Positions 53,297 through 60,875 of a stretch of DNA of 64,000 nt are shown in pieces (positions within the stretch are counted from its first letter, which is position 1; each line of letters begins with the position of its first letter). The stretch comes from Leptolyngbya sp. NIES-2104 (lineage in GTDB: Bacteria > Cyanobacteriota > Cyanobacteriia > Leptolyngbyales > Leptolyngbyaceae), in assembly GCF_001485215.1 (NCBI RefSeq), contig NZ_BBWW01000001.1:1364001-1428000 (forward strand), read 5' to 3'. The notes under the pieces were generated by a model that saw only the letters and a list, made by a program, of their open reading frames with translations, did not search any database and was not told the DNA's origin. The position numbers were made by a program, and so were the translations under genes.

Positions 53297-54358
53297 TTAT
53301 CGACTGCCTAAAACGGTCTTTTCTCGAATGCGCTCTTGCACGAATGATTCGACGAGTGCGACATCATCCTTACTACCAATAATCAAGGGAACTCTGGCAT
53401 GAAGCTTATCCGGCACAAAATCAAGAATGTCTTCGGTTCCGGTGCTGGCACGTCCGCCCGCTTGCTCGATCAAAAAGGCGAGCGGTGCAGCTTCATACAA
53501 TAATCTCAATTTGCCTTGAGGCTGTTTGCCTGTTCCTGGATAAAGGAACACACCTCCCTGGTACAAGATCCGGTGAAAATCGCCAATCAGCGCGCCACCG
53601 TACCGAGCGGTATACCCTTCATGCCGATGCACATATCGAATAAAGTCGCGGTACGATTCTTCCCACTGCCAGAAGTTGCCTTCATTCACGCTGTAGATCG
53701 GACCGTGATCGGGCACTCTGATATTTTCATCTGCAAGAATGAACTCGCCTAAGCTGGGATCAAGGACGAATGAGTGCACACCATTGCCGATCGAATAAAC
53801 CAGCATCGTACTCGGACCATACAAGATATAGCCTGCTGCAATCTGCTTCCGTCCGCTCTGCAACAGATCCTTTGCCTTGCCATCCTCGTCATCGCCTTCT
53901 TGCTGTCGAATCGCGAAGATCGATCCCACATTGATATTGATGTCCACATTCGAGGAACCATCGATCGGGTCATACAGCAGCGTATAGCGACCCAGTGGAC
54001 AGTTCTCAGGAATATAGTACGGCTCGTCCATTTCTTCCGAAGCCAAACGGCAGACAAGACCGCTCTGTTTAAACACAGAAATAAAGACTTCGTTGGCGTA
54101 GACATCCATCCGTTTGACGGATTCGCCTTGCACATTGGTTTCGCCTGTAAAGCCCAATACGCCATCCATCAAGCCTGCTCGACTGAGACGACGAGCGATC
54201 AGTTTTCCGGCGAGTGCAATTCGCGTCATGATAGCGCTGAGATCTTGCGCTTCGGCGGAAAAGCTATTTAACTGTTCGAGGACATGGCGAGAGAGCGTTG
54301 TACAGTCTCGATCGAGTGCCGAATCGCGATCGAGACTCAGCGGTTGAACATCGACCAT
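53297..54358 (-). CDS. fbp: Class I fructose-1,6-bisphosphatase
   Basis: The product (353 residues) hydrolyses fructose 1,6-bisphosphate to fructose 6-phosphate in gluconeogenesis and the Calvin cycle. The metal site [22 protein letters not shown] is complete, as are GENNVQGE-like [35 protein letters not shown] and the C-terminal [10 protein letters not shown]. It is of the class I type; the bifunctional FBP/SBPase (GlpX type) is a different family. It is the first gene of the fbp-tal-zwf-opcA cluster, in the order seen in other cyanobacteria. Confidence 0.95.
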   Translation of the reverse strand: MVDVQPLSLDRDSALDRDCTTLSRHVLEQLNSFSAEAQDLSAIMTRIALAGKLIARRLSRAGLMDGVLGFTGETNVQGESVKRMDVYANEVFISVFKQSGLVCRLASEEMDEPYYIPENCPLGRYTLLYDPIDGSSNVDININVGSIFAIRQQEGDDEDGKAKDLLQSGRKQIAAGYILYGPSTMLVYSIGNGVHSFVLDPSLGEFILADENIRVPDHGPIYSVNEGNFWQWEESYRDFIRYVHRHEGYTARYGGALIGDFHRILYQGGVFLYPGTGKQPQGKLRLLYEAAPLAFLIEQAGGRASTGTEDILDFVPDKLHARVPLIIGSKDDVALVESFVQERIREKTVLGSR

Positions 54359-54524
54359 TCAGGTTTCCTCCCTGAAACTCAGGGTTGTCACATTCACACT
54401 CTTGTAGGGTAATCAACCAAGCAGCGTGATACTTCTATCTTAAGAAGGCATTCCTGATTCGGGGGGTTCTTTAAGGTCAACTACAGAAAGTGTCGATCGA
54501 CCGGTATTTGATGATACAAAGTAG

Positions 54525-55163
54525 TCAAAATTGGGCTTTGTCAATGAATAAATTCCGTAATTCTGTTGGGTGATTTATCAGAAAATCAGGTTCATACTTC
54601 AGTAAAATTTCTGCTGAATTTAAACCCCAAGTTGCCGCAATCGATCTCACTCCACTCTTTTTTGCGGCTTCGATATCACGAGTTTCATCGCCCACGTAAT
54701 AAACCTGATTTGGATGCAATTTTTGCTGGCGTATGATTTTTTGAATTAATCGACTTTTGCCAAATAACGAATAGTTTGTAGAAATGACATCAAACACTGA
54801 AAGAAGCTTTTGAACTCTGAGAAATTCTTCAATATTCTTAACAGAATTCGTAGAAACAATGCCGAGAATATAGCCTTGCTGTTTCAGTTCTAGTAAAGTT
54901 TCCTGCATTTGTGGAAACAGCTTGAGATGTGGAATCTCTTGCTTGAGTTCGTACGTGAAGCGACGAATCAGAAAGGGCAATTGCCAGACGGGAATCTGCG
55001 ATCGCTTCAGTGCTCCGCGTGATCCTAAATTTTTTAACTCTTCTAATGTTTCTTCATCAAACGGTGGAAACCCAAATTCTTTTGCTAAACGGTTTGTGAT
55101 CAGAATTCCAGCATCGACGCTATTGACGATCGTGCCATCGAAATCGAACAAGATAACTTTCAC
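54525..55163 (-). CDS. HAD-superfamily phosphatase
   Basis: The 212-residue hydrolase has all four HAD motifs: VILFDFDGTIVNS (nucleophile Asp and acid Asp), IVSTNSV (Thr/Ser), the conserved Lys in GKSRLIQKII and VGDETRDIEAAKKSG (acidic pair). The cap domain (residues 18-90) is helical, as in phosphoglycolate and beta-phosphoglucomutase-type enzymes. It looks most like a small phosphoglycolate-phosphatase relative; the substrate is not determined. It is separate from fbp, 166 bases upstream on the same strand. Confidence 0.88.
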   Translation of the reverse strand: MKVILFDFDGTIVNSVDAGILITNRLAKEFGFPPFDEETLEELKNLGSRGALKRSQIPVWQLPFLIRRFTYELKQEIPHLKLFPQMQETLLELKQQGYILGIVSTNSVKNIEEFLRVQKLLSVFDVISTNYSLFGKSRLIQKIIRQQKLHPNQVYYVGDETRDIEAAKKSGVRSIAATWGLNSAEILLKYEPDFLINHPTELRNLFIDKAQF

Positions 55164-55331
55164 AGGTGAGGTTCAGAAAACGTAAACATTTGATTAATCA
55201 GTATTTACAGTCTAATCAATTTTGTTATCACTCTGAGATGACCTTCTCAGAATCTTCTAGCGTAGAGGAATAGAGATCTTAGCGCTACGTTCTTTCTTTA
55301 TTTCAATTCATTATCTGCGAGGAAGTTTAGT

Positions 55332-55565
55332 ATGTCGCAACATCACGCCGCAGCATTCTTTAAAGCTGTTCAACAAGATTACATTCTTCAAAATCGGTTA
55401 CAAGCGACCAGCGATCCAGAAGCGTTAGTCAAAATTGCGAATGAACGGGGCTACAGTGTGACGGAAACGGAGATTGAAGAATGGCTCGATCAATTACCTG
55501 AATCAGAGTTGGCTGCCTTGTTTAATCCTGGAATCGGTGGACGGCAACGGCTGATTCCTCGGTAA
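55332..55565 (+). CDS. Nif11-like peptide (possible RiPP leader-type protein)
   Basis: The 77-residue product starts MSQHHAAAFFKAVQQD and has the Nif11 pattern: AFFKAVQQDYILQNRLQAT, PEALVKIANERGYSVTETEIEEWL, and a Gly-rich motif after an acidic helix (ESELAALFNPGIGG). In precursor peptides of the N11P class the leader ends in a double-Gly, followed by a core. Here only RQRLIPR follows GIGG, so either a very short core or a plain Nif11 protein is present. No LanM, cyclodehydratase or transporter gene is nearby. GAGGAAG precedes the start at good spacing. Confidence 0.75.
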   Translation: MSQHHAAAFFKAVQQDYILQNRLQATSDPEALVKIANERGYSVTETEIEEWLDQLPESELAALFNPGIGGRQRLIPR

Positions 55566-55608
55566 TTTGTGTCAATTTCTAAAATAATTTTACGTTTACC
55601 TAACGACA

Positions 55609-55634
55609 TAGAGACGCGATTAATCGCGTCTCTA
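55609..55634. repeat. 26-bp palindromic repeat, copy 3
   Basis: TAGAGACGCGATT and AATCGCGTCTCTA form a perfect palindrome, in the gap between the Nif11-like gene and the convergent ParB-like gene. Same family as those at 36894 and 48234. Confidence 0.85.
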
Positions 55635-55652
55635 CCTAAATGACTGGTGGAG

Positions 55653-56690
55653 CTAGGAATCTGAATCGCGGTCTTCCTCTAATTTCAATCGAATCGTGTG
55701 TGAGAAATTCTCACCTTTAGGATCACCAAAGTAAAACTTGATCGAATCACTCGACAACCGTTCCAATGACTTCAACATCGATCGCAGATGTGGAGTACTC
55801 GCGCCCGTATCTTCGTAAAGCTGGTCAGATAAAGAATTGACCCGTTTCCAAGTGGTGTAGAGTTTCGCGATCGCATGTTCTAATTGTGCGGCTTGATTTA
55901 CCAGTTCCGCCGCAGAATTGAGACAGCCTAGTCGCATCGCTTCATCGAGGGCATTTTCAATGTCGATCGATTCATCATTCAACGCTTGCACTTGGGGAGC
56001 CGCTTCGAGATAGCGAGACAGAGATCGCGCTTCTCCGGTCGCTTGTTTGAGCGTGTCTAAATCGGGATGTTCCGCGATCGCTTGTCGAATCGAGGCTTGA
56101 TGAAATTCTGGCAGTTTCTGTAACTGTTTCACCAAGGGCGCAACATAGCGAGTGGGAATCGTTTGATCAACGACTTTTTCCCGCAGTTCTTCAGGCAGCA
56201 GATCCGAACTCATCGCTGTCCAATCGTCTGCAAGTTGCTGTACTTCTCGACGAGTCACACGATCGCCGCGTTTTACTGCGTCCATTACAAGCTGTTGAAC
56301 TTCCGGTTCAGACTGCGCGGTTTCGACAAAAGCCTGTTTGCTCAATTGATTGACATCTTCGGGTTCGATTTGTCCACCTGCGAGTAGAATATCCGCACTG
56401 TTCGCGAGTTCGATCAACTTATAAGCTTGTGTTTTACTGATTTCGCGATCGCGCAACCAGTTCAAAAATCCGTTACCGCCCTGTTTTTTCTCCCGCTCCC
56501 GAACAGTTCTAAGAATGCGCCCCCGCCAAATATCCGTCTGTAAATCGAAGCGATCGCACACTTGCCACGCTCGATCAATTTGTTGCTGAAAAGCAAGCTC
56601 CTCAATGCGATCGTCATTCGGATCAGGCAGATCAAACTTGAACTCAGAGGGTTCTAGCGCTTCGAGGGTGAGGGTCTTTGCAGGTGCCAT
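55653..56690 (-). CDS. Cyanobacterial protein with ParB-like helical region
   Basis: From the ATG at 56690 the product has 345 residues. The N-terminal part LEALEPSEFKFDLPDPNDD is followed by a helical region RTVREREKKQGGNGFLNWLRDREISKT and then QAYKLIELANSADILL, which has the look of a helix-turn-helix (ISKTQAYKLIELA). Later KRGDRVTRREVQQLADDW is similar to ParB-type DNA-binding segments. The last third is helical with a Leu-rich part (EHAIAKLYTTWKRVNSLSDQL). Assignment to ParB is tentative; no parA lies nearby. Confidence 0.65.
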   Translation of the reverse strand: MAPAKTLTLEALEPSEFKFDLPDPNDDRIEELAFQQQIDRAWQVCDRFDLQTDIWRGRILRTVREREKKQGGNGFLNWLRDREISKTQAYKLIELANSADILLAGGQIEPEDVNQLSKQAFVETAQSEPEVQQLVMDAVKRGDRVTRREVQQLADDWTAMSSDLLPEELREKVVDQTIPTRYVAPLVKQLQKLPEFHQASIRQAIAEHPDLDTLKQATGEARSLSRYLEAAPQVQALNDESIDIENALDEAMRLGCLNSAAELVNQAAQLEHAIAKLYTTWKRVNSLSDQLYEDTGASTPHLRSMLKSLERLSSDSIKFYFGDPKGENFSHTIRLKLEEDRDSDS

Positions 56691-56737
56691 TGGGGGAGAA
56701 GAAAAAACAGTCGCATCATTATTGCACCTTTGTTGCC

Positions 56738-57208
56738 TTATACCGCGATCGCATTCCAAATCAGGCGAATCAGAAAAACCGTCAGTGTTCCGATCGCAAT
56801 CACCACCGAAAGAAAGACCAAAATCAACAACGCCACGAATAGATAATCGGCTTTTCCTTGTTGTCCAGGTTTCGCTAAATGTGCTTCGATTAACGCCAGA
56901 TTTTTACTGTTTGCTTTCCAAGCTAAATCGACAAAATCGCCTGCCATCGGAACAATTCCGAGCATCGCATCAAGAATCAAATTCCACAGCATTCGGAGCA
57001 ATGAAGAGCGGGGCAATCCGAGTCGTGCTGCTTCAATCAGAATGTACGAGGACACAAATGACATCGCTATATCGCCGCCACCCGGTAGTAGTCCAATGAT
57101 GGGATCAATTCCAATGCGAAATTTCGTGCCTGGAATGGGCAAGGCATTGTCGAGTAGATGTGTCAGCGATCGTAATCGTGCGATCGTACTTTCTCGGTGA
57201 GTTTGCAT
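56738..57208 (-). CDS. DUF4112 membrane protein
   Basis: The 156-residue protein starts MQTHRESTIARLRSLTHLLDNA, has the family signature IPIPGTKFRIGIDPIIGLLPGGGD-like segment (seen as LPIPGTKFRIGIDPIIGLLP and GGGDIAMSF), then LDAMLGIVPMAGDFVDLAWKANSKN, and ends with one strong membrane helix (FVALLILVFLSVVIAIGTL). Two further hydrophobic stretches are in the DUF4112 core. Function is unknown. It is upstream of the ParB-like gene by 47 bases on the same strand and diverges from the flavoprotein gene. Confidence 0.85.
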   Translation of the reverse strand: MQTHRESTIARLRSLTHLLDNALPIPGTKFRIGIDPIIGLLPGGGDIAMSFVSSYILIEAARLGLPRSSLLRMLWNLILDAMLGIVPMAGDFVDLAWKANSKNLALIEAHLAKPGQQGKADYLFVALLILVFLSVVIAIGTLTVFLIRLIWNAIAV

Positions 57209-57314
57209 AATGTTCCAATCGTTCTTCTAAAATCTTAATCTTTCTGCATTCGATTCTGAGTCTGTCATCGGATCGAATCGCCTAAGATCAAGATTCGATC
57301 TGGAAATAAAAGCC

Positions 57315-58556
57315 GTGGAATTAGTTGTTATTGGTGGTGGAGCAGCAGGATTTTTTGGAGCGATTTGCGCTGCGAGATCGGGGGTCGATGTGACGTTGCT
57401 CGAAGCAGGTCAGCAATGTTTATCAAAGGTGCTGATTTCGGGTGGTGGTCGCTGCAATGTGACTCATGCGTGTTTTGAGCCGTCTTTGCTCGTCCAGAAC
57501 TATCCCAGAGGCGGAAAAGCTCTAAGAGGTGCATTTTCTCAATTCCAGGCAAAACATACGATCGAATGGTTTACCGATCGCAATGTCAAACTGAAAACCG
57601 AAGCCGATGGACGAATTTTTCCAATCACTGATGATTCGAGAACGATCGCAGATTGTTTATTCGATCAAGCTGCTGATTTAGGAGTGAAGATCTACACACA
57701 AGCTCCAGTAAAAACAGTTTCTAAAGTTGGGGAAAAGTTCTCGATCGAGCTTCGATCCGGTCAAGTTCTCACCGCCGATCAAATTCTGATCGCAACCGGA
57801 AGCAATCCGAACGGCTATCAGTTTGCGAAATCATTAGGGCATTCAATCATCAATCCAGTTCCATCTCTGTTTACATTCAATGTAAAAGACGATCGCTTAA
57901 CAGATCTCGCTGGTGTTTCCGTTGATCCGGTTCGTCTCAAATTGCAAGCGGGTAATGCAAAATTCGAGCAAACTGGAGCATTGTTAATTACCCATTGGGG
58001 CTTAAGTGCGCCTGCGGTTCTAAAACTTTCTGCTTGGGCAGCAAGAGAACTGCATGATCACAAGTATCAAGCACAACTCACAATCAATTGGTTGCCAAAG
58101 CAGAATCCAGAACAATTGCGGCAAGAATTGACCGCAGTGAGAAACCAGATTCCACAGAAAACGATCGTGGCAAATTGTCCCGTTATGCTACCGCGTCGAT
58201 TGTGGGAAAGACTGGTTGAAACGTTGGGAATCGATCGCGATCGTAGATGGGCAGAACTATCAAATAAAACTTTGAATCAATTAATTCAAGAACTCACCCA
58301 AGGCAGCTATAAAATTTCAGGCAAAGGCGCATTCAAAGAGGAATTTGTAACTTGCGGTGGAGTGAACCTCAAAGAGATTAACTTTAAAACAATGGAAAGC
58401 CGTTGCTGTCCAGGTCTTTATTTCGCGGGTGAAATATTAGATATTGATGGTATTACAGGCGGATTTAATTTTCAGAGCGCTTGGACGACGGGCTGGATTG
58501 CTGGAAACGCGGTAGCTTCGCTACACGGAACGTGCCCACCAACTCGTCAAAGTTAA
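57315..58556 (+). CDS. FAD-dependent oxidoreductase of the BaiN/HI0933 family
   Basis: The 413-residue flavoprotein starts ELVVIGGGAAGFFGAICAARSG, a complete FAD-binding Rossmann motif. The family signature SGGGRCNVTHACFEP follows, as do DGRIFPITDDSRTI and the GSNPNGYQFAKSLGHSI segment. The C-terminal part has the usual GGVNLKEINFKTMESRCCPGLYFAGEILDIDGITGGFNFQ, read here in parts. Some relatives act on bile acids or are called aminoacetone oxidases, but the true role in cyanobacteria is unknown. Palindromic element copy 7 lies 66 bases after the stop. Confidence 0.9.
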   Translation: MELVVIGGGAAGFFGAICAARSGVDVTLLEAGQQCLSKVLISGGGRCNVTHACFEPSLLVQNYPRGGKALRGAFSQFQAKHTIEWFTDRNVKLKTEADGRIFPITDDSRTIADCLFDQAADLGVKIYTQAPVKTVSKVGEKFSIELRSGQVLTADQILIATGSNPNGYQFAKSLGHSIINPVPSLFTFNVKDDRLTDLAGVSVDPVRLKLQAGNAKFEQTGALLITHWGLSAPAVLKLSAWAARELHDHKYQAQLTINWLPKQNPEQLRQELTAVRNQIPQKTIVANCPVMLPRRLWERLVETLGIDRDRRWAELSNKTLNQLIQELTQGSYKISGKGAFKEEFVTCGGVNLKEINFKTMESRCCPGLYFAGEILDIDGITGGFNFQSAWTTGWIAGNAVASLHGTCPPTRQS

Positions 58557-58621
58557 GTGTCTAGACGGTGCATCGACTCAGGGTAGGGTATGTTTCAAAA
58601 TCTTTTCGCTCTCGTTGCTCA

Positions 58622-58751
58622 CCCGCCCCGGAATGGAATTCGGGGCTAGTCAAACGAAGTCCACTGAAGGGGACTAAAAGCTAAATTGCGTCTCTTCAGT
58701 CCGTTTTAACGGACTTCGCATCGTTAGCCCCGAATTCTATTCCGGGGCGGG
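58622..58751. repeat. Cloverleaf-type palindromic element, copy 7
   Basis: Arms CCCGCCCCGGAATGGAATTC and GAATTCTATTCCGGGGCGGG pair over about 20 bp. Inner hairpins are AGTCCACT-ga-AGGGGACT and AGTCCGTT-tt-AACGGACT. Outer inverted repeats AGGGTATGTTTCAAAATC (about 58580) and TTTCAAAACACATCCTAAG (about 58770) extend the unit to roughly 205 bp. Orientation matches copy 5. Confidence 0.9.
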
Positions 58752-58831
58752 AACTAAACGAAGCGGAGAATTTCAAAACACATCCTAAGTTTCTCTTCAA
58801 GGCAACTGTTCGCTACAACGTTGGGGATGTC

Positions 58832-59254
58832 ATGTTTAAACTTATTTCTGGTTTGGTTGCGGGTACGATCGTGCTTGCACCTCTATTGCCTGCTCGTGCA
58901 GATTACGGTTATCGATCGACTGGATTTGGAATCACGGTTGGAACTCCTAGAATTGGAATTAGGGTCGGAACTCCCTACAGTGGCAGATACCGCCCATTTC
59001 GGAATGAGGTGATTTTGCGTCGAAGCTTCTACGATCCCTACAAACCGATCTATCCCAATTCCTACTATCCAGGTCGCGTCTATTCTCCTGGCTTTGGCTC
59101 TCCAGTGATTGTCGCACCCAGAGCGCGAACTGTGATCATCGATCGAGGAAATAACAACGACTACCGAAGCTCTTACTGTGGCAGTGTGATTTATGGTAGC
59201 CCGATCGCATCTCCGATTCCGGTTGATCCGTTTACTGGATTAGCTTGTCGTTAA
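58832..59254 (+). CDS. Secreted Gly/Tyr/Arg-rich protein of unknown function
   Basis: The 140-residue protein has a signal peptide (LISGLVAGTIVLAPLLPARA) and a mature part rich in Tyr, Gly, Pro and Arg (GITVGTPRIGIRVGTPYSGRY, NSYYPGRVYSPGFGSP). Two Cys near the C-terminus (SYCGSV and LACR) could form a disulfide. There is a repeated GTP motif. I do not recognise a family; it is likely an envelope protein. Its 3' end overlaps the acyltransferase gene on the other strand by 23 bases. Confidence 0.7.
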   Translation: MFKLISGLVAGTIVLAPLLPARADYGYRSTGFGITVGTPRIGIRVGTPYSGRYRPFRNEVILRRSFYDPYKPIYPNSYYPGRVYSPGFGSPVIVAPRARTVIIDRGNNNDYRSSYCGSVIYGSPIASPIPVDPFTGLACR

Positions 59255-60194
59255 TTTCCTGTTGTAAGCGCGATCGCAGTTCTTCGGCTCGCTCATAAAA
59301 CTGCGATCGCGTTAATTTCTCTTGTGATGGAACTTGCAGCGGTTGAAAATAATAGTTCAATCGTGTTCTCACTGCCCAAACTCCCAATGACGGAAACAAT
59401 ACAAATAGGAATAGCAACGGTGATACAGGCAGCAATGGCATTTTCAACCATCGCGCCAATCGTTTAGAGTTCACTGTCCAAGGATGCAGCCATTCATTTC
59501 CGATACAAATCGCGGGCGAAACCGGAACCTGATACCTCGTACTCAATCGCATGAAACTCGGATCAAAGCGCTCTAACTGATAGCGATATCGCCAGCCTTT
59601 AGCAAGTCCTCTCCAACTTTCAGGAGCATAAAGCAAAACTGTTTTTTGCGCGATCGCTTCCTCAAAACTATCTTTCTCAGCCCGAACTCCTCCCAAGACT
59701 CGCGCCCATCCACGTGGCAACCACCAAACTAACCAAGGATGATCAAAGAAAATCGGATGCGCGACGGGTTGAACAAACCATCCCGTTTTCTGACCTAGCA
59801 ACACGCCGAGACATACAAAATCCCAAGGAAAGCACATTCCCGCATGATTGAGAGTCACGATCGCGGGAGGCTGATCTGGTAAATGCTCGATTTGATGAAG
59901 TTCCGCTCGAAAATAGCGCGTCACGATCGGAAATAAAATCTCTTCTCGAAACGCTTTCTGATAAATGGGATCAGGTTCGATCGATTGGGATTTCGGCGAT
60001 CGAAATCCCAATCGTGCCCACCGAATCAACAACGCAAGATAAAACCCGCCAGGAATCAAAAACAGCGCATATTCCAGCCAATTCCAGCCATCCGGATCAG
60101 CATGGTAATGTTGCCAATGTCGATTGAACAGAATCAACCATCCAGGCGGATACCAGAAGCAGAACCAATCGAACCAGGAAAACCGGAAAGGCAT
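59232..60194 (-). CDS. PlsC-like lysophospholipid acyltransferase homologue
   Basis: The product (320 residues) has two N-terminal membrane segments (FSWFDWFCFWYPPGWLILF and LEYALFLIPGGFYLALLI) and a domain like PlsC, with VTLNHAGMCFPWDF and YAPESWRGLAKGW. In standard PlsC enzymes the motif is His-x4-Asp; here the nearest acidic residue after the His is seven positions on (NHAGMCFPWD), so the catalytic motif is unusual. Later RYQVPVSPAICIGNEWL and a hydrophobic C-terminal stretch are present. It probably transfers an acyl chain to a lipid precursor at the membrane, but the substrate is unknown. Confidence 0.75.
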   Translation of the reverse strand: MPFRFSWFDWFCFWYPPGWLILFNRHWQHYHADPDGWNWLEYALFLIPGGFYLALLIRWARLGFRSPKSQSIEPDPIYQKAFREEILFPIVTRYFRAELHQIEHLPDQPPAIVTLNHAGMCFPWDFVCLGVLLGQKTGWFVQPVAHPIFFDHPWLVWWLPRGWARVLGGVRAEKDSFEEAIAQKTVLLYAPESWRGLAKGWRYRYQLERFDPSFMRLSTRYQVPVSPAICIGNEWLHPWTVNSKRLARWLKMPLLPVSPLLFLFVLFPSLGVWAVRTRLNYYFQPLQVPSQEKLTRSQFYERAEELRSRLQQEINDKLIQ

Positions 60195-60359
60195 GGCGCG
60201 AGAGCAAAAGGGTCTAGACCATTTTATCGATCGTCTCTCTCGTGATCTTCATTCATCAGAAGCATTGTGTCGATATAGCTTAGAAATACGATCGTACATC
60301 CCGAATTTTCTACAACTCCTAAACTTTGCTTGACGCGACCAAATAAATCCACTACTGTT

Positions 60360-60386
60360 TTGAACTAAGTCATCGTGCGCTATACG
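60360..60386 (+). promoter_or_regulatory. Candidate promoter for a short orphan transcript
   Basis: TTGAAC at 60360-60365 and TATACG at 60381-60386 are separated by 15 bases, slightly short for a sigma-70 promoter. Transcription would start near 60393, about 160 bases before a strong terminator. Confidence 0.3.
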
Positions 60387-60392
60387 ATCGCT

Positions 60393-60553
60393 TGCCCAAA
60401 CGACTAAGCCGAATATCGCGCCGCCCAAAGAAGCTACCAACGACTTTGAGCGACTAACCCCCAACGCTGATACGACCAGCATCGGAGGCTTGAGGAATGT
60501 TAACATTCTTTAGCCGCCCTGCTTCATGCTGCAAACGGGGCGGCTTAGTTTTT
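60393..60553 (+). ncRNA. Candidate small RNA or 5' leader ending in a terminator
   Basis: This stretch is not part of any convincing plus-strand gene, yet ends in a strong rho-independent terminator, with a candidate promoter at its start. It includes a perfect 14-bp palindrome GAATGTTAACATTC (60495-60508) just before the terminator. It is either a free small RNA of about 160 bases or a terminated leader of the gene at 60593. It does not match any RNA family I know. Confidence 0.3.
60512..60553 (+). terminator. Strong rho-independent terminator upstream of the 73-residue gene
   Basis: AGCCGCCC (60512-60519) pairs with GGGCGGCT (60538-60545), followed by TAGTTTTT. The nearest plus-strand gene upstream stops at 59254, over 1.2 kb away, so the terminator needs another source transcript. 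Confidence 0.8.
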
Positions 60554-60592
60554 GTGGCTCTTTTTCCACTTTAGAAAAAGGCTCAAATTCAC

Positions 60593-60814
60593 ATGAATAT
60601 CCCGCTCCAGTCCGTTCTAAACAGCTTTGAACCAGCGACAAACGACGATCGAGAACGCTTACGCTTCATTCTCATGGGTTCCGGCGAATGGATCACCCAA
60701 ACCATCCGACAACTGCACAGTTTAGGTTTTGCGGATGTTGGCGATTGGAGTCCCTTGACTCCAACTCCACAGGGTGAATTGATGAGTATTCTGACTCGAC
60801 ATCGCGCCCGTTAG
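60593..60814 (+). CDS. Small conserved-looking protein of unknown function
   Basis: The 73-residue product starts MNIPLQSVLNSFEPATNDD and contains LRFILMGSGEWITQTIRQLHSLGFADVG, a helix-turn pattern, ending WSPLTPTPQGELMSILTRH. It is soluble and neutral. The composition and even codon pattern suggest a real gene. I do not recognise the family. It lies 39 bases after a strong terminator, so it may be controlled by attenuation or have its own promoter in that short gap. Confidence 0.65.
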   Translation: MNIPLQSVLNSFEPATNDDRERLRFILMGSGEWITQTIRQLHSLGFADVGDWSPLTPTPQGELMSILTRHRAR

Positions 60815-60875
60815 CAGCTTGTAGTCGATCGACGTTTGCTGAATAGTCGATCGATTTTTTCTAATCCCAAACACT

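Noticed and set aside
60249-60506. 85-codon minus-strand frame with one hydrophobic stretch
   Set aside because: It has a membrane-like LVASLGGAIFGLVVWAS, but its end is basic and disordered and its start lies within the GAATGTTAACATTC palindrome; evidence is too weak for a gene.
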